A stretch of 60,906 nucleotides of DNA, taken from contig NZ_WTPY01000028.1 of assembly GCF_011378905.1 (NCBI RefSeq), positions 1 through 60,906 of the forward strand, written 5' to 3'. The notes beneath the pieces were generated by a model, which worked only from the letters and a program-made list of their open reading frames with translations, ran no database searches and was not told where the DNA came from. Source of the DNA: Paraglaciecola sp. 20A4 (GTDB lineage Bacteria > Pseudomonadota > Gammaproteobacteria > Enterobacterales > Alteromonadaceae). A program made the position numbers and the translations under genes. Below, one piece after another: positions 37,500-46,168 of this stretch (positions are counted from its first letter, which is position 1; each line of letters starts with the position of its first letter).

Positions 37500-38354
37500 G
37501 TGTGTATCTCCTGTTCAAAGAACATGTGCGTTTTTTTCGGCTTATATTAAACGGGCTTAGATCGGCTAATTCCCGCGTGCAATCTTGTTGCTGCCCTTGA
37601 ACAAAAGCACAAGCCATACCTAAAACGTGAATTTAAAGATTATTAATGGGATTAAGTTTGAGTTGAATCAGACAGCAGAGATAAAAAATACTGATTGTTT
37701 ATGTATTTCAATTAGTTGAAATGAATAACTTTTCTATTAACAAAGTGTAAACGTATAAAGTTTTCTTATGTCGTGAAGGGATAGTTATGAGTAAAAGGAC
37801 TGTTTATTTTTTATCCTATTAAAAAAGCTTATGCGTAAATGATCCTTCTTTATACGGGAAAAAAATTCCGCACTATTTAAATGCAGTTCGCCCTATAAAG
37901 AGTCATCATCTAAAAACAATAGTTAAAACAGTCAGTTAACAATCTTAATGGATATCGCGATATTTTTGCCGTTAATGAGAATTAAAGCTCACTCGTGCAT
38001 AGTGACGTCATCGTGTTGATGTAGTGATGTATTGAGGAATGTCGAAAATAGCTAGATTGGTTATTTTATGGTGTGTACGCCTTTAACATTATAAAGATGG
38101 AATGCGCCAATGGTTTTTGGTTTATGTATTTCGTATTTCGTATTTAGAAAGTAATTGTTATCTGCCTGCGTTACGTCATCAATATACGATTAACTATAGG
38201 GATGAATGGCATAACGCGTGACAACGCTATATACGCAAAAATACAACCTGGTTCCATCCGGATAAGCACAGCGGGCCAATATAAAGCCCGCGTTACTTAT
38301 CAGTAGCGATGCCAAGCGAAAAGCTTTACATCGTCAAGCCGTTTTAACCTGCCT
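37500..38354. other. Long intergenic region upstream of the TonB receptor
   Basis: 855 bases without a supported gene. The right-hand end belongs to the betT-like gene's 3' side and has a GCGGGC / GCCCGC hairpin (38271-38291) inside an outer GATAAG / CTTATC pair but without a T-tract. The rest is AT-rich and should hold the TonB receptor promoter. No named regulatory motif was recognised. Confidence 0.5.
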
Positions 38355-40346
38355 TTAACCCGCCAAATGTAAGAAGTGTAAATGGCGATGATACTGGTCG
38401 ATAATATCGTTGATAACCGCTACTTTTGACCAGCCCATAATATCGTAGTTTTGCCCACCTTCGCTTAAGTGTACATCAGCGCGATAGTAGTTTTGTTCAT
38501 CGTCAGAACTCGTGCCTTGCTGCTCCGTTGACTGACCATATTCGGGAAGATGGTGAATGGTTGGATAAACTGCGTAAATGAACTCGGCATCCTCGCCATG
38601 CTTAACCGTCAACGTTATTGCCCCAGCAGATTGGCTAATATCAGCGTCTATTTGCTTTAACGTTAGCTCTTTAGCGACTGAATCAAACGCCTGTTTTACT
38701 GTTTGCTCGACGAAGCGCTCTACAGTCGTTTTATTTGGAAAGTCGACAATCGTTTGTAAACGCTCTTTCCAACTGTCATTGCCCGCATTGACTTGCCCGG
38801 ACGGAGCATGAAGGGTCATACTCGCGCGCTTAAATTCTTCGACTCTCAGCGCTTTTATCAGGCCATACATAGCAATCAGCAATATGACCGCAAACGGCAA
38901 GGCACTGGCGATGGTCATGGTTTGCAAGGCGCTTAAGCCCCCAGCCATCGACAAAATAGCCGCCACTAAACCAACGCCTCCCGCCCAGTAAATGCGTTGC
39001 CACACTGGCGTATCGTTTTGGCCATTAGAGCACAGCATATCCACCACCATCGCCCCGGAATCGCATGACGTCACGAAGAACACCACAATCATCAGCACCG
39101 CCACACCGGATATCACATCAGACCAAGGAAAGTGCTCAAGGAATAAGAACAGCGCCACCGGTGTGTTATCTGTGGCTAGCTTGGCCAACTCGGTACTGCC
39201 TTGATTCAGCACTAATTCGATAGCGCTGTTACCGAATATGGTCATCCAAGCGAGTGTGAACATTGAGGGTATCAAAAGCACACCAATCAAGAATTCGCGG
39301 ATAGTACGGCCCTTTGATATACGCGCAATAAATACCCCGACAAACGGCGCCCATGCTAACCACCAGCCCCAGTAGAATATAGTCCAGCCGCCTAGCCAAT
39401 CTTTTTTGTCGTAGGCGAACAGGTTAAACGTATTTCGTACCAAATCGGACAAATAAGCCCCAGTATTTTGCAGCATCGCTTGCAGCAAAAATACGGTTGG
39501 TCCAACAAATAAAATAAACAACAATAAGCCAACAGCCAGCAACATATTTAACTCAGACAATATGCGTATTCCCTTGTCTAAACCACTGACAACAGACACG
39601 ATCGCTAGGCCCGTAATGGCGGCAATTAATATCAGTTGGTAGCCCTGTGAAACCGGAAATCCGAATAAATAATTAAGGCCAGAGCTAATTTGCGTGACAC
39701 CTAAGCCCAACGATGTCGCCACACCAAAAATAGTACTGATAACCGCAAAAATATCGACTATGTTGCCCCGCCAGCCATAAATTTTCTCGCCAATAATGGG
39801 ATAAAGAGCTGAGCGTAAAGTCAGCGGTAAATCATGACGATAGCTAAAATACGCCAGAATTAGCGCCACTACGGCGTATATAGCCCAAGCGTGCAATCCC
39901 CAATGGAAGAACGTCATTTTCATTGCTTCGCGTGCCGCTTCAATGGTGCTTGGTGTGGCCGTTGGCGGCGCTAAAAAATGCATTAAGGGTTCAGCGACAC
40001 CAAAAAACATCAAGCCAATGCCCATGCCCGCAGCAAACAACATAGAAAGCCACGAAATATAGGAGTAATCAGGCTCTGCATGGTCTGGCCCGAGTTTAAT
40101 TTGGCTATGCCTAGATATCGCTAAATACAACACAAAAATCAAAATACTAGCCACTGTCAGCACGTAAAACCAGCTACCGTTATCCACTATCGCTGTTTGC
40201 ACCTGTGAAAAGGTTTGGTCTGCAAATTCAGGGGAGATCAAAGCAAAAAGGAGTAAAGCGACGATGACGCTAGAAGCGCCAATAAATACAATTTTATTTA
40301 GATGTTTAGAAGAAGCGATAGGATTCAATATGTTGTACCTTTTCAT
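38355..40346 (-). CDS. BCCT-family choline/betaine transporter, BetT type
   Basis: This 663-residue carrier has 12 membrane segments and a long C-terminal cytoplasmic domain. The BCCT core is clear: SWLSMLFAAGMGIGLMFFGV, FHWGLHAWAIYAVVALILAY, and the signature WWLAWAPFVGVFIARISKGR. The tail (YYRADVHLSEGGQNYDIMGW, then QYHRHLHFLH) is the one of BetT-class choline carriers of 650-680 residues, which sense osmotic conditions through that domain. No choline oxidation genes (betA, betB) are nearby, so the substrate could be choline or a betaine. Confidence 0.85.
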   Translation of the reverse strand: MKRYNILNPIASSKHLNKIVFIGASSVIVALLLFALISPEFADQTFSQVQTAIVDNGSWFYVLTVASILIFVLYLAISRHSQIKLGPDHAEPDYSYISWLSMLFAAGMGIGLMFFGVAEPLMHFLAPPTATPSTIEAAREAMKMTFFHWGLHAWAIYAVVALILAYFSYRHDLPLTLRSALYPIIGEKIYGWRGNIVDIFAVISTIFGVATSLGLGVTQISSGLNYLFGFPVSQGYQLILIAAITGLAIVSVVSGLDKGIRILSELNMLLAVGLLLFILFVGPTVFLLQAMLQNTGAYLSDLVRNTFNLFAYDKKDWLGGWTIFYWGWWLAWAPFVGVFIARISKGRTIREFLIGVLLIPSMFTLAWMTIFGNSAIELVLNQGSTELAKLATDNTPVALFLFLEHFPWSDVISGVAVLMIVVFFVTSCDSGAMVVDMLCSNGQNDTPVWQRIYWAGGVGLVAAILSMAGGLSALQTMTIASALPFAVILLIAMYGLIKALRVEEFKRASMTLHAPSGQVNAGNDSWKERLQTIVDFPNKTTVERFVEQTVKQAFDSVAKELTLKQIDADISQSAGAITLTVKHGEDAEFIYAVYPTIHHLPEYGQSTEQQGTSSDDEQNYYRADVHLSEGGQNYDIMGWSKVAVINDIIDQYHRHLHFLHLAG

Positions 40347-40568
40347 ATGCTGCTATTTAGTGCGCAAACACACGACAGCTTATTTCGACTTTCATTTTAT
40401 AGTACCACAAGCTAAAGCTAGATTTTAAAAGACAAAAATAAGAAATAAAACCAATGAAAAACATAAGCTTGGGTGTGTTCGAAAAACAAAATATAAAAAT
40501 AACTTAAGTCAGGATAGTTGTCGCGCTCAATTGTTAAGCGGACTATCAGTTCCTAACTCGACCGTACC

Positions 40569-40689
40569 GAAGCTGTCCCGATAAAGAGCTTCAGCTTATA
40601 TGTCTGAGTAAAGAGCTTTCGCTATTTAATAAGCAGTGATGTTGTTATAAACAGGCAAATAAAGTAACCTGCCTAACCACTGTTTTTTT
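40569..40689 (+). ncRNA. Structured leader ending in a terminator-like hairpin before the diguanylate cyclase
   Basis: In the 393-base gap before the GGDEF gene, GAAGCT (40569) pairs with AGCTTC (40587). A TAAAGAGCTT repeat occurs at 40582 and 40609. A two-part hairpin (CAGTG 40634 with CACTG 40678; AGGCA 40653 with TGCCT 40670) ends in seven T residues at 40683-40689, 50 bases before the ATG. It could be a small RNA with its terminator or an attenuator. The known cyclic-di-GMP riboswitch consensus was not found. Confidence 0.4.
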
Positions 40690-40739
40690 ATATTAAAACA
40701 GTACATTTAATGGATTAAATTAAGCTTTACAGGCAGCAA

Positions 40740-41939
40740 ATGGACGCTCTCACTTTATTTATTTGTACGATTCTAGCCAGTTTTATTATGGCCTTAACCA
40801 TGACGGTATTGCGCACAGCCAATCGCAAAGAGAAATACCTTGTAGACTGGGCAATGGCAGGCATATTCTTTATGTCGTCTAACCTATTGGCGATACTATC
40901 CCTTAATTTTGACCTTCCCACTATAGTGCACCCAGCGATGGGCAATGCATTTTACCTAGCTGGCCATTCGGCTATTTATAGCGGTGTTCAAAGGTGCCTG
41001 CATGGTCGTTCAGCTTGGCCACTCACATTAGCGATTTTTCTAATTCCTATTCCGCTGCATCACATTCCCGTCATTGCGGAATCAGTCGAGATACGAATAT
41101 TGATATTCTACCCAATGATTTTAGCCCTCAATATTTCCGCATTAGCTGCACTATGGCGAAGAAGAAACGATAAAATAGGCCGGGCATATTGGCCAATAAT
41201 GATCGTATTGTTTTTATTTATCACTCAATTGGTATTACGTGCAGGATTGATGCTAGCAGAAAACGTGAGAATGGAATTTATTGGAAATCAATTCATGCAA
41301 ACGTCTGGCAATTTGGCAATTATCGGCTTCATATTTTTACTGACGATAAGCTTTGCAATTATTGTATCGTGGAAGAAAGAAGTCGCACTTCGAGAAGCTT
41401 CCATGACTGATTATCTAACGAAATGGTTGAACCGTGGCGCCCTATCAATAATCGCCCAAAAACAATATTCGATTTCCCAACGGAAGCGCAGACGCTTTGG
41501 GTTTGTCATGTTCGACATAGACCACTTCAAGCGGATAAATGATCACCACGGGCATGCCGCAGGCGATCAGGTCTTAGTAGAAATAAGTAAAGTCACTAAA
41601 GACCTAATGAGAAGTTTTGATGATTGCTTCAGGTTGGGCGGAGAAGAATTCGCGGTTTTAGTAACCGACACAACTACTCACGAACTGCATGCAATTGGCG
41701 AACGTATCCGTAAAACGGTTGAACAAACAACGTTCAAGGCGAATAACGTCACACTCGAAATAACGGTCAGTGTAGGTTATGCCTTATCAACACAAGCCGA
41801 TAAATTCTGGGACGTGACACTAGAAAGAGCTGATAAAGCGCTATATCAGTCGAAAGAAGCTGGCAGAAATAGAGTATCCGGCGAAATGCAAAGATCAGGC
41901 TTCTGCTCTCCTGCGCTGGCACATTCACACTTCGCTTAA
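40740..41939 (+). CDS. Membrane-bound diguanylate cyclase (GGDEF)
   Basis: A 399-residue protein with about seven membrane helices in residues 1-205 and a C-terminal GGDEF domain that makes cyclic di-GMP. The active-site motif is RLGGEEFAVLV near residue 300 (GGEEF form). An intact inhibitory I-site RSFD lies five residues before it, so product inhibition is expected. FVMFDIDHFKRINDHHGHAAGD carries the metal-binding Asp. The N-terminal membrane domain has no assigned ligand. No PilZ or EAL partner is adjacent. Confidence 0.9.
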   Translation: MDALTLFICTILASFIMALTMTVLRTANRKEKYLVDWAMAGIFFMSSNLLAILSLNFDLPTIVHPAMGNAFYLAGHSAIYSGVQRCLHGRSAWPLTLAIFLIPIPLHHIPVIAESVEIRILIFYPMILALNISALAALWRRRNDKIGRAYWPIMIVLFLFITQLVLRAGLMLAENVRMEFIGNQFMQTSGNLAIIGFIFLLTISFAIIVSWKKEVALREASMTDYLTKWLNRGALSIIAQKQYSISQRKRRRFGFVMFDIDHFKRINDHHGHAAGDQVLVEISKVTKDLMRSFDDCFRLGGEEFAVLVTDTTTHELHAIGERIRKTVEQTTFKANNVTLEITVSVGYALSTQADKFWDVTLERADKALYQSKEAGRNRVSGEMQRSGFCSPALAHSHFA

Positions 41940-41943
41940 CCTA

Positions 41944-41964
41944 ATATCATGGGTGTCACGATAT
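41944..41964 (+). repeat. Dispersed palindromic element, single copy
   Basis: ATATCATGGGTGTCACGATAT, five bases after the diguanylate cyclase stop in a convergent gap. The arms ATATC / GATAT plus the ATGGGTGTCA core match the array at 42731-42950. Here it may serve as the transcription end. Confidence 0.7.
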
Positions 41965-41990
41965 GAACGCTTCACCATAACGATGATGAA

Positions 41991-42407
41991 TTAAATCAGT
42001 CTTATTCCTAGCATGACCAACATCACCACATTCGCCAATAGCCCAATTAAAAAGAAGTAGGTGCGAGGGCTCGGGTTCTTTTCCGTTGAAATTGCGTAGT
42101 ACAACGCCATATGCACAACTCTTGCGGCTAGATATACCCACACACAAAGAGCAAATATTGGGCTTTGAAAGTTAAGCACAAATGCAAAGAGCACCGTGCC
42201 TACAAACAGGGCACTATTCTCTAAGGTATTTTGAAAAGTACGATGAGATCTGAAAACAAAACTATCGTGAGATAAGTTTTCATCTATTTTCCCAGGGATA
42301 GCATTCGGCTGCTTGGCCTTGCTAAACGTCGCAACTGCCCACTGCACGAGTAGCATCACTAAATATAAGTAAAACGCCGTGTAAGCCGAATAGGCGAGAT
42401 CAGTCAT
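41991..42407 (-). CDS. MAPEG-family membrane protein
   Basis: A small membrane protein with four helices. The signature FVFRSHRTFQNTLENSALFV after the first helix matches the RxxRxxxNxxE pattern of MAPEG proteins (membrane-associated proteins in eicosanoid and glutathione metabolism). Bacterial members may act as glutathione transferases or peroxidases; the reaction here is unknown. I chose the ATG at 42407 because AGGA lies eight bases upstream; the frame extends to a GTG two codons earlier. The product is 138 residues. Confidence 0.8.
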   Translation of the reverse strand: MTDLAYSAYTAFYLYLVMLLVQWAVATFSKAKQPNAIPGKIDENLSHDSFVFRSHRTFQNTLENSALFVGTVLFAFVLNFQSPIFALCVWVYLAARVVHMALYYAISTEKNPSPRTYFFLIGLLANVVMLVMLGIRLI

Positions 42408-42566
42408 TGTCACTTTCCTTTTGTAAATTAATGAATGTTACATTATCAAGTTAGCAAGCTTAATGCCCAATCTAAATTACTGATATACATACCATTAAGT
42501 GTTTCTTGTAGTAAGTGGCATGTAACGAGTACAGGGTTATTTATAATAATTACCACCCCATCACGT

Positions 42567-42601
42567 CAACAAAAAACAGCCTTTTTAGATGTTTTTTGTT
42601 G
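42567..42601. repeat. Perfect 12-bp hairpin
   Basis: CAACAAAAAACA (42567-42578) and TGTTTTTTGTTG (42590-42601) around an 11-base loop. It lies upstream of the MAPEG gene and does not follow a gene on either strand. The A6/T6 tracts could make it a bent-DNA or regulator site. Confidence 0.6.
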
Positions 42602-42730
42602 AGACAAATCAACGTTTAAAGCGATTCACCGATGAGTTTACACAACACTACGCAGTAAAGAGGAAAGAATACGCTGAATCCAGGCAAGCTATCAAATTAA
42701 CGCAGTTGTCTTTTTAACAATCAAGAAATG

Positions 42731-42950
42731 TCCCAAACCGAGTGCCTTTTATCATGCCCGTCACGTAAAAAGCCCATGATAAAAATCCCTAAAGAACAGC
42801 TCCAAACCGCGAGCCTTTATCATGGCTGTCCTGATAAAAATCCCTAAAGAACAGCTCCAACCCGCGTGCCTTTTATCATGGGTGTCATGATAAAAATCCC
42901 TAAAGAGCAGTCCCAAACCGCGAGCCTTTATCATGGGTGTCATGATAAGG
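42731..42950. repeat. Tandem array of a 55-56-base palindromic unit
   Basis: Three near-complete units start at TGATAAAAATCCC (42777, 42832, 42888), with a partial, diverged unit before them and a trailing TGATAAGG at 42943. Each unit contains CTAAAGAACAGCTCCAAACC, then GCGAGCCTTTATCATGG, and at each junction the palindrome TTTTATCATG-GGTGT-CATGATAAAA (10-bp stem). The junction palindrome also occurs alone at 25084, 26414, 41944 and 47513. The array sits at the 3' end of the operon at 42992-47262. Confidence 0.9.
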
Positions 42951-42991
42951 ACGCTGATAAAAAACTCGCAAGTTGCTTGTTAAATCACAAG

Positions 42992-43294
42992 CTATCCGCC
43001 TTTGCCTTCTCGTTCTACTTTTAGCAGCGCTAGCATGAGTTCGCGTTCTTTGGGTGAGAGTGAGTCTAGGGTCTTTTTGATGTTATTCCGGTAGCGCTTG
43101 AGCGTGGCTTCGTCGCCGGCGATGGCGGCGTCGAGTGTTTGTTCGTATTTGCTTAACAATGAGCTGAGTTTTGCGGTGTTTTCCATGTTCGCACTATGGG
43201 CGGTGTACGCTAAGTACATCGCGCCGCATAGGGCGATAAACGTCATTACGTCGAACTTGAATGAGATAAAAGGGGTTTTGGTTTGCTCGGTCAT
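42992..43294 (-). CDS. Small single-pass membrane protein with coiled coil
   Basis: A 100-residue protein. One membrane helix (residues 16-30, FDVMTFIALCGAMYLAYTA) is followed by a charged helical domain (KLSSLLSKYEQTLDAAIAGD, then LSPKERELMLALLKVERE). It overlaps the upstream 63-residue gene by four bases (ATGA) and is the last member of an operon of unknown function. The family was not recognised. Confidence 0.7.
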   Translation of the reverse strand: MTEQTKTPFISFKFDVMTFIALCGAMYLAYTAHSANMENTAKLSSLLSKYEQTLDAAIAGDEATLKRYRNNIKKTLDSLSPKERELMLALLKVEREGKGG

Positions 43295-43482
43295 TTTTGT
43301 TGTTCCATCGTCAATGATATTTTTAATTTGAGTACTTCAACCTGTTGCGCGGCTTTGCCTAGGGCTTGGCTTTCTTGGTAATACAAATATTGCATACCGA
43401 AGAACATGGCCACCATTAAAACCAGCAGTATCAGGTTGTCTGCTATCCACTCTTTTACGAAATCAGTTATTTTGGTTTTCAT
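43291..43482 (-). CDS. 63-residue single-pass membrane protein
   Basis: A cytoplasmic start (MKTKITDFVKEWIADN), one membrane helix (LILLVLMVAMFFGMQYLYY, residues 17-35), and a short helical tail (AAQQVEVLKLKISLTMEQQK). Its start overlaps the stop of the 40-residue frame upstream and its stop overlaps the start of the next gene, both as ATGA. It is probably a small subunit of the membrane complex built around the 856-residue protein. Confidence 0.7.
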   Translation of the reverse strand: MKTKITDFVKEWIADNLILLVLMVAMFFGMQYLYYQESQALGKAAQQVEVLKLKISLTMEQQK

Positions 43483-43601
43483 AGCGTGCCTTTCATCACC
43501 TTGGCTTGTATGCCATTGCTTTTTATTCCATTCGCTTTCGAAAGAGTCGCTTGAATAGTCTCGCTTTTGGTCGCATCAGCTTTCACATGCGTCGCCGTCA
43601 T
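43479..43601 (-). CDS. 40-residue protein filling the operon gap
   Basis: Between the large membrane protein and the 63-residue protein an ATG-to-TGA frame encodes 40 residues (MTATHVKADATKSETIQATL, then SKANGIKSNGIQAKVMKGTL). Its ATG overlaps the stop of the large gene and its TGA overlaps the next ATG, both as ATGA. This double overlap is the main evidence for translation. It is polar, rich in Thr, Ala and Lys, and has no membrane segment. It shows no resemblance I recognise. Confidence 0.5.
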   Translation of the reverse strand: MTATHVKADATKSETIQATLSKANGIKSNGIQAKVMKGTL

Positions 43602-46168
43602 AGTCTGGCCTTACAATTTGGTAGTTCTTCGTAGGCAATATTATTGCTTTCAATCGATTCGCTGATCATCTGCGCCGTGACCGTGCCCAGCACAAAACAG
43701 CGGTATTTTTTACTGTGCTCAAGCTCGAGTAAAATCAAATTACTTTGGCCACGCTCGTTTAGGTTATTCAACAACGCTAGTGTACTTGGGGTGTCATTTA
43801 AGTAACTCGCCATATTGCGTTCAAGGCGCTGCATAACGCTTTCTTTGGCGATATCCCCTTGGGCCAGTTGCAACCAATATGAAGGGTCATCCACGTTTGA
43901 AATATACTCCAGCGCCAATGCCTGCCAATCTGGTTGATAAAACAAACGCTGCTCAGCAATTAGGCCTATATCCGTGCCCTGCATAAAGTTCGGCATGCTC
44001 ACTTGTGCCACTTTTTTATCTTCTAAGCGCACGCCCAAATATGCCCCTACGTTCATGTCTTGCTTGAGCAGGGTAATATTGGTGTTAAATGGCGCCGTTA
44101 CCTCGCCCATGCCTAGCATGTCAGGGGCGAAGCCGAGTAGTGAATAAGCGAAGTTGTCGTAGGCGCGCAGCGAAAAATCGCTCGGTGGCGGTAAATCAAT
44201 TGGCTCACCGTTTTCATCACGGGGCAGCTTTTGATACACCACACTGGCTACCGCATCGACTACGGGTAGGTCGCGGTAGGTTTTGAAAATGCCATTTTCT
44301 AAATCCAATACATAACCAAAGCCTACGGTGAAGGTTTTGTCGAAGGTGTCTACGTCACTGAATTCTTCAGCAAAGGCGACCATCATGCCGTGATATGAGT
44401 TTTCGCCCATCACTGACTTGCCCACAGGTATGCCAAACGCGAATACGCCGAGGCCCATCGCCACCACCAAATACACTTTATTGCGCGCCCACAAATACAT
44501 ACCCAGCTTAATAAACAACAATAAAATCGCCAGCAAACTTGCAGCAATGCTGACTGGGGGAATAACCGCCAGCTTCACCGCGTCTTTACCCAGCTGAAAC
44601 ATACTGCCACCAGGTGCAAACGCAGCCGTTGCCGCAGTCGACGTCACCATTTGTATAAACGAAATATTGTCTTGGCTATCAAGCCACATCTTCTTGTAGC
44701 GGCTTTCAGCAATACTCGGCGTGAAGTCGTCCATGTAATAGGGGCCAAGCACTATTTTTGACAGTACTTTAATCTCATGCAAGCGGGCAAAATCGACCCT
44801 ATCAAGGGTTTTCTCGGGCACGCCACCAAAGCTCGACCCGTTTTGATACGTCACCCACAACGCTTCTGCGCGGCCTTGGTACTTTTTTGTGATCGCCTGG
44901 CGCAGCGCCCGCATGTCTTGCATCGTCCAATCTTTTGGCACATGCACGTCCTGCTCTTTAAACAATGCAATCGCTAAATTCGTTGCCACCTGCGACTGAC
45001 TATATTGTTCGTACTCCATTTCTTCTGAAATGCCATACGCTTGATACAAATACGCCCGGCGGCCACGGGTAAACATGCCCATCAACTGATATTTAGATTT
45101 AAGTAGTTTGGTTAAATTCGCATCAGCGGGCGTTAAGTACACCCCAAAACGCTCACCAGACTCAAAGGTTAAATTATTCAGATATTTAGCAAACTCGGCC
45201 TTATAAAAATCGCGGCACTGGCGGTCGCACTTCGAACTTTGGTATTTGCCGCGAATATCACGATACACCTTCACTATGTCTTCGTTCTCGGCGTAATCTC
45301 TACGAAAGTCGTCTGCCTTTAGCAGTTCGTCTGAAAAGGTTCGCCAGTGCTGGTTAATCCGCTCGTTCGCTTTGTTTAACAGCTCGGTTCGTTCTTGCTC
45401 AATCAAGGCAAAATTGTTTTCACGTCTGCTAGCCTGGGTATACTCCAAGCTGGCCTTTTGATAACTGCCCCACTCGCTTTTATAAATACCATCAAATTTA
45501 CGAATGCGCGGTAACGCTTCTTTGCTGAAGGTTTCTTCTTGGCGATTAAGTAAGAACACATCGGCCATATTTTGCAGGTTTGACTCAATCAAATGATTAA
45601 ACCCACCCGAGAAGAACGCTAGCGATGGAATAAGCGCCACCACCAAGTCTTTACGGTCGGCATCACTGACTATTTCATCAAATTCAGGGAAGCCCTCAAT
45701 CGTCACCGACTCCGCCAAATACGCTTCTTTGTAAACTATCGCCCTAACCGCACTGAGCTTTTTCTCGTTCGAGGTATTGTCTACCGTGGCATCAATCGCA
45801 ATGCGCAAAAACGGAATAATCAACGCCCACAGCAACACAAATGCAACGGGTCTAAATAACCACTTACCTTGTTTGCTGATCCCGTGTTCGTCGCCGGTTT
45901 GTGTGGCGGGGTTAGCCCCACCTAAAAAATTGAATATATGCCCAGGTACAAACGAAATAAACCCCAGCGCCAAACCAAAGCCTGACAAAGTACGGCCAAA
46001 TAACTCCAAGCGTTCAGCGGTAAGTTGGTACTCACCAAACACGTCTTGTAATGGCTTGGCGTACATATCGATTAACAGCAAGTTCAACGACAATTCAAGG
46101 CACACATACACCACGAATAATCCAAGCAACAGCAGTATTTTTACCTGACCAGACACCCTAGTTGACAT
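43598..46168 (-). CDS. Large multi-pass membrane protein, unknown family
   Basis: An 856-residue protein starting at the ATG that shares a base with the upstream stop (TGATG); a TTG one codon earlier is less likely. Two N-terminal helices (residues 10-32 and about 45-65) and a third near 100-120 anchor it. A long soluble, helix-rich part follows (about 130-520), containing the four-cysteine-like stretch SKCDRQCRDF. Then come two or three helices (VSIAASLLAILLLFIKLGMY, VYLVVAMGLGVFAFGIPV) and a C-terminal soluble domain with NERGQSNLILLELEHSKKYR. No ATPase, protease or transport motif was found. I do not recognise the family. Confidence 0.75.
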   Translation of the reverse strand: MSTRVSGQVKILLLLGLFVVYVCLELSLNLLLIDMYAKPLQDVFGEYQLTAERLELFGRTLSGFGLALGFISFVPGHIFNFLGGANPATQTGDEHGISKQGKWLFRPVAFVLLWALIIPFLRIAIDATVDNTSNEKKLSAVRAIVYKEAYLAESVTIEGFPEFDEIVSDADRKDLVVALIPSLAFFSGGFNHLIESNLQNMADVFLLNRQEETFSKEALPRIRKFDGIYKSEWGSYQKASLEYTQASRRENNFALIEQERTELLNKANERINQHWRTFSDELLKADDFRRDYAENEDIVKVYRDIRGKYQSSKCDRQCRDFYKAEFAKYLNNLTFESGERFGVYLTPADANLTKLLKSKYQLMGMFTRGRRAYLYQAYGISEEMEYEQYSQSQVATNLAIALFKEQDVHVPKDWTMQDMRALRQAITKKYQGRAEALWVTYQNGSSFGGVPEKTLDRVDFARLHEIKVLSKIVLGPYYMDDFTPSIAESRYKKMWLDSQDNISFIQMVTSTAATAAFAPGGSMFQLGKDAVKLAVIPPVSIAASLLAILLLFIKLGMYLWARNKVYLVVAMGLGVFAFGIPVGKSVMGENSYHGMMVAFAEEFSDVDTFDKTFTVGFGYVLDLENGIFKTYRDLPVVDAVASVVYQKLPRDENGEPIDLPPPSDFSLRAYDNFAYSLLGFAPDMLGMGEVTAPFNTNITLLKQDMNVGAYLGVRLEDKKVAQVSMPNFMQGTDIGLIAEQRLFYQPDWQALALEYISNVDDPSYWLQLAQGDIAKESVMQRLERNMASYLNDTPSTLALLNNLNERGQSNLILLELEHSKKYRCFVLGTVTAQMISESIESNNIAYEELPNCKARL

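Larger units (their letters stand above)
42414..42991. other. Repeat-rich intergenic region
   Basis: 578 bases with no credible gene. It contains a perfect 12-bp hairpin (42567-42601) and the tandem palindrome array (42731-42950). A 60-codon minus-strand frame across the array only translates the repeats. Confidence 0.7.

Noticed and set aside
40347-40739. Cyclic-di-GMP (GEMM) riboswitch before the diguanylate cyclase
   Set aside because: The consensus core of class I or II is absent; only hairpins with a T-tract are visible.
42761-42943. 60-codon minus-strand frame across the tandem palindromes
   Set aside because: It only translates the 55-56-base repeat, has a repeated peptide for that reason, and has no ribosome site.
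42731-42950. CRISPR array
   Set aside because: The repeated units are contiguous copies of one 55-56-base sequence, not short repeats separated by unique spacers, and no cas gene is present.
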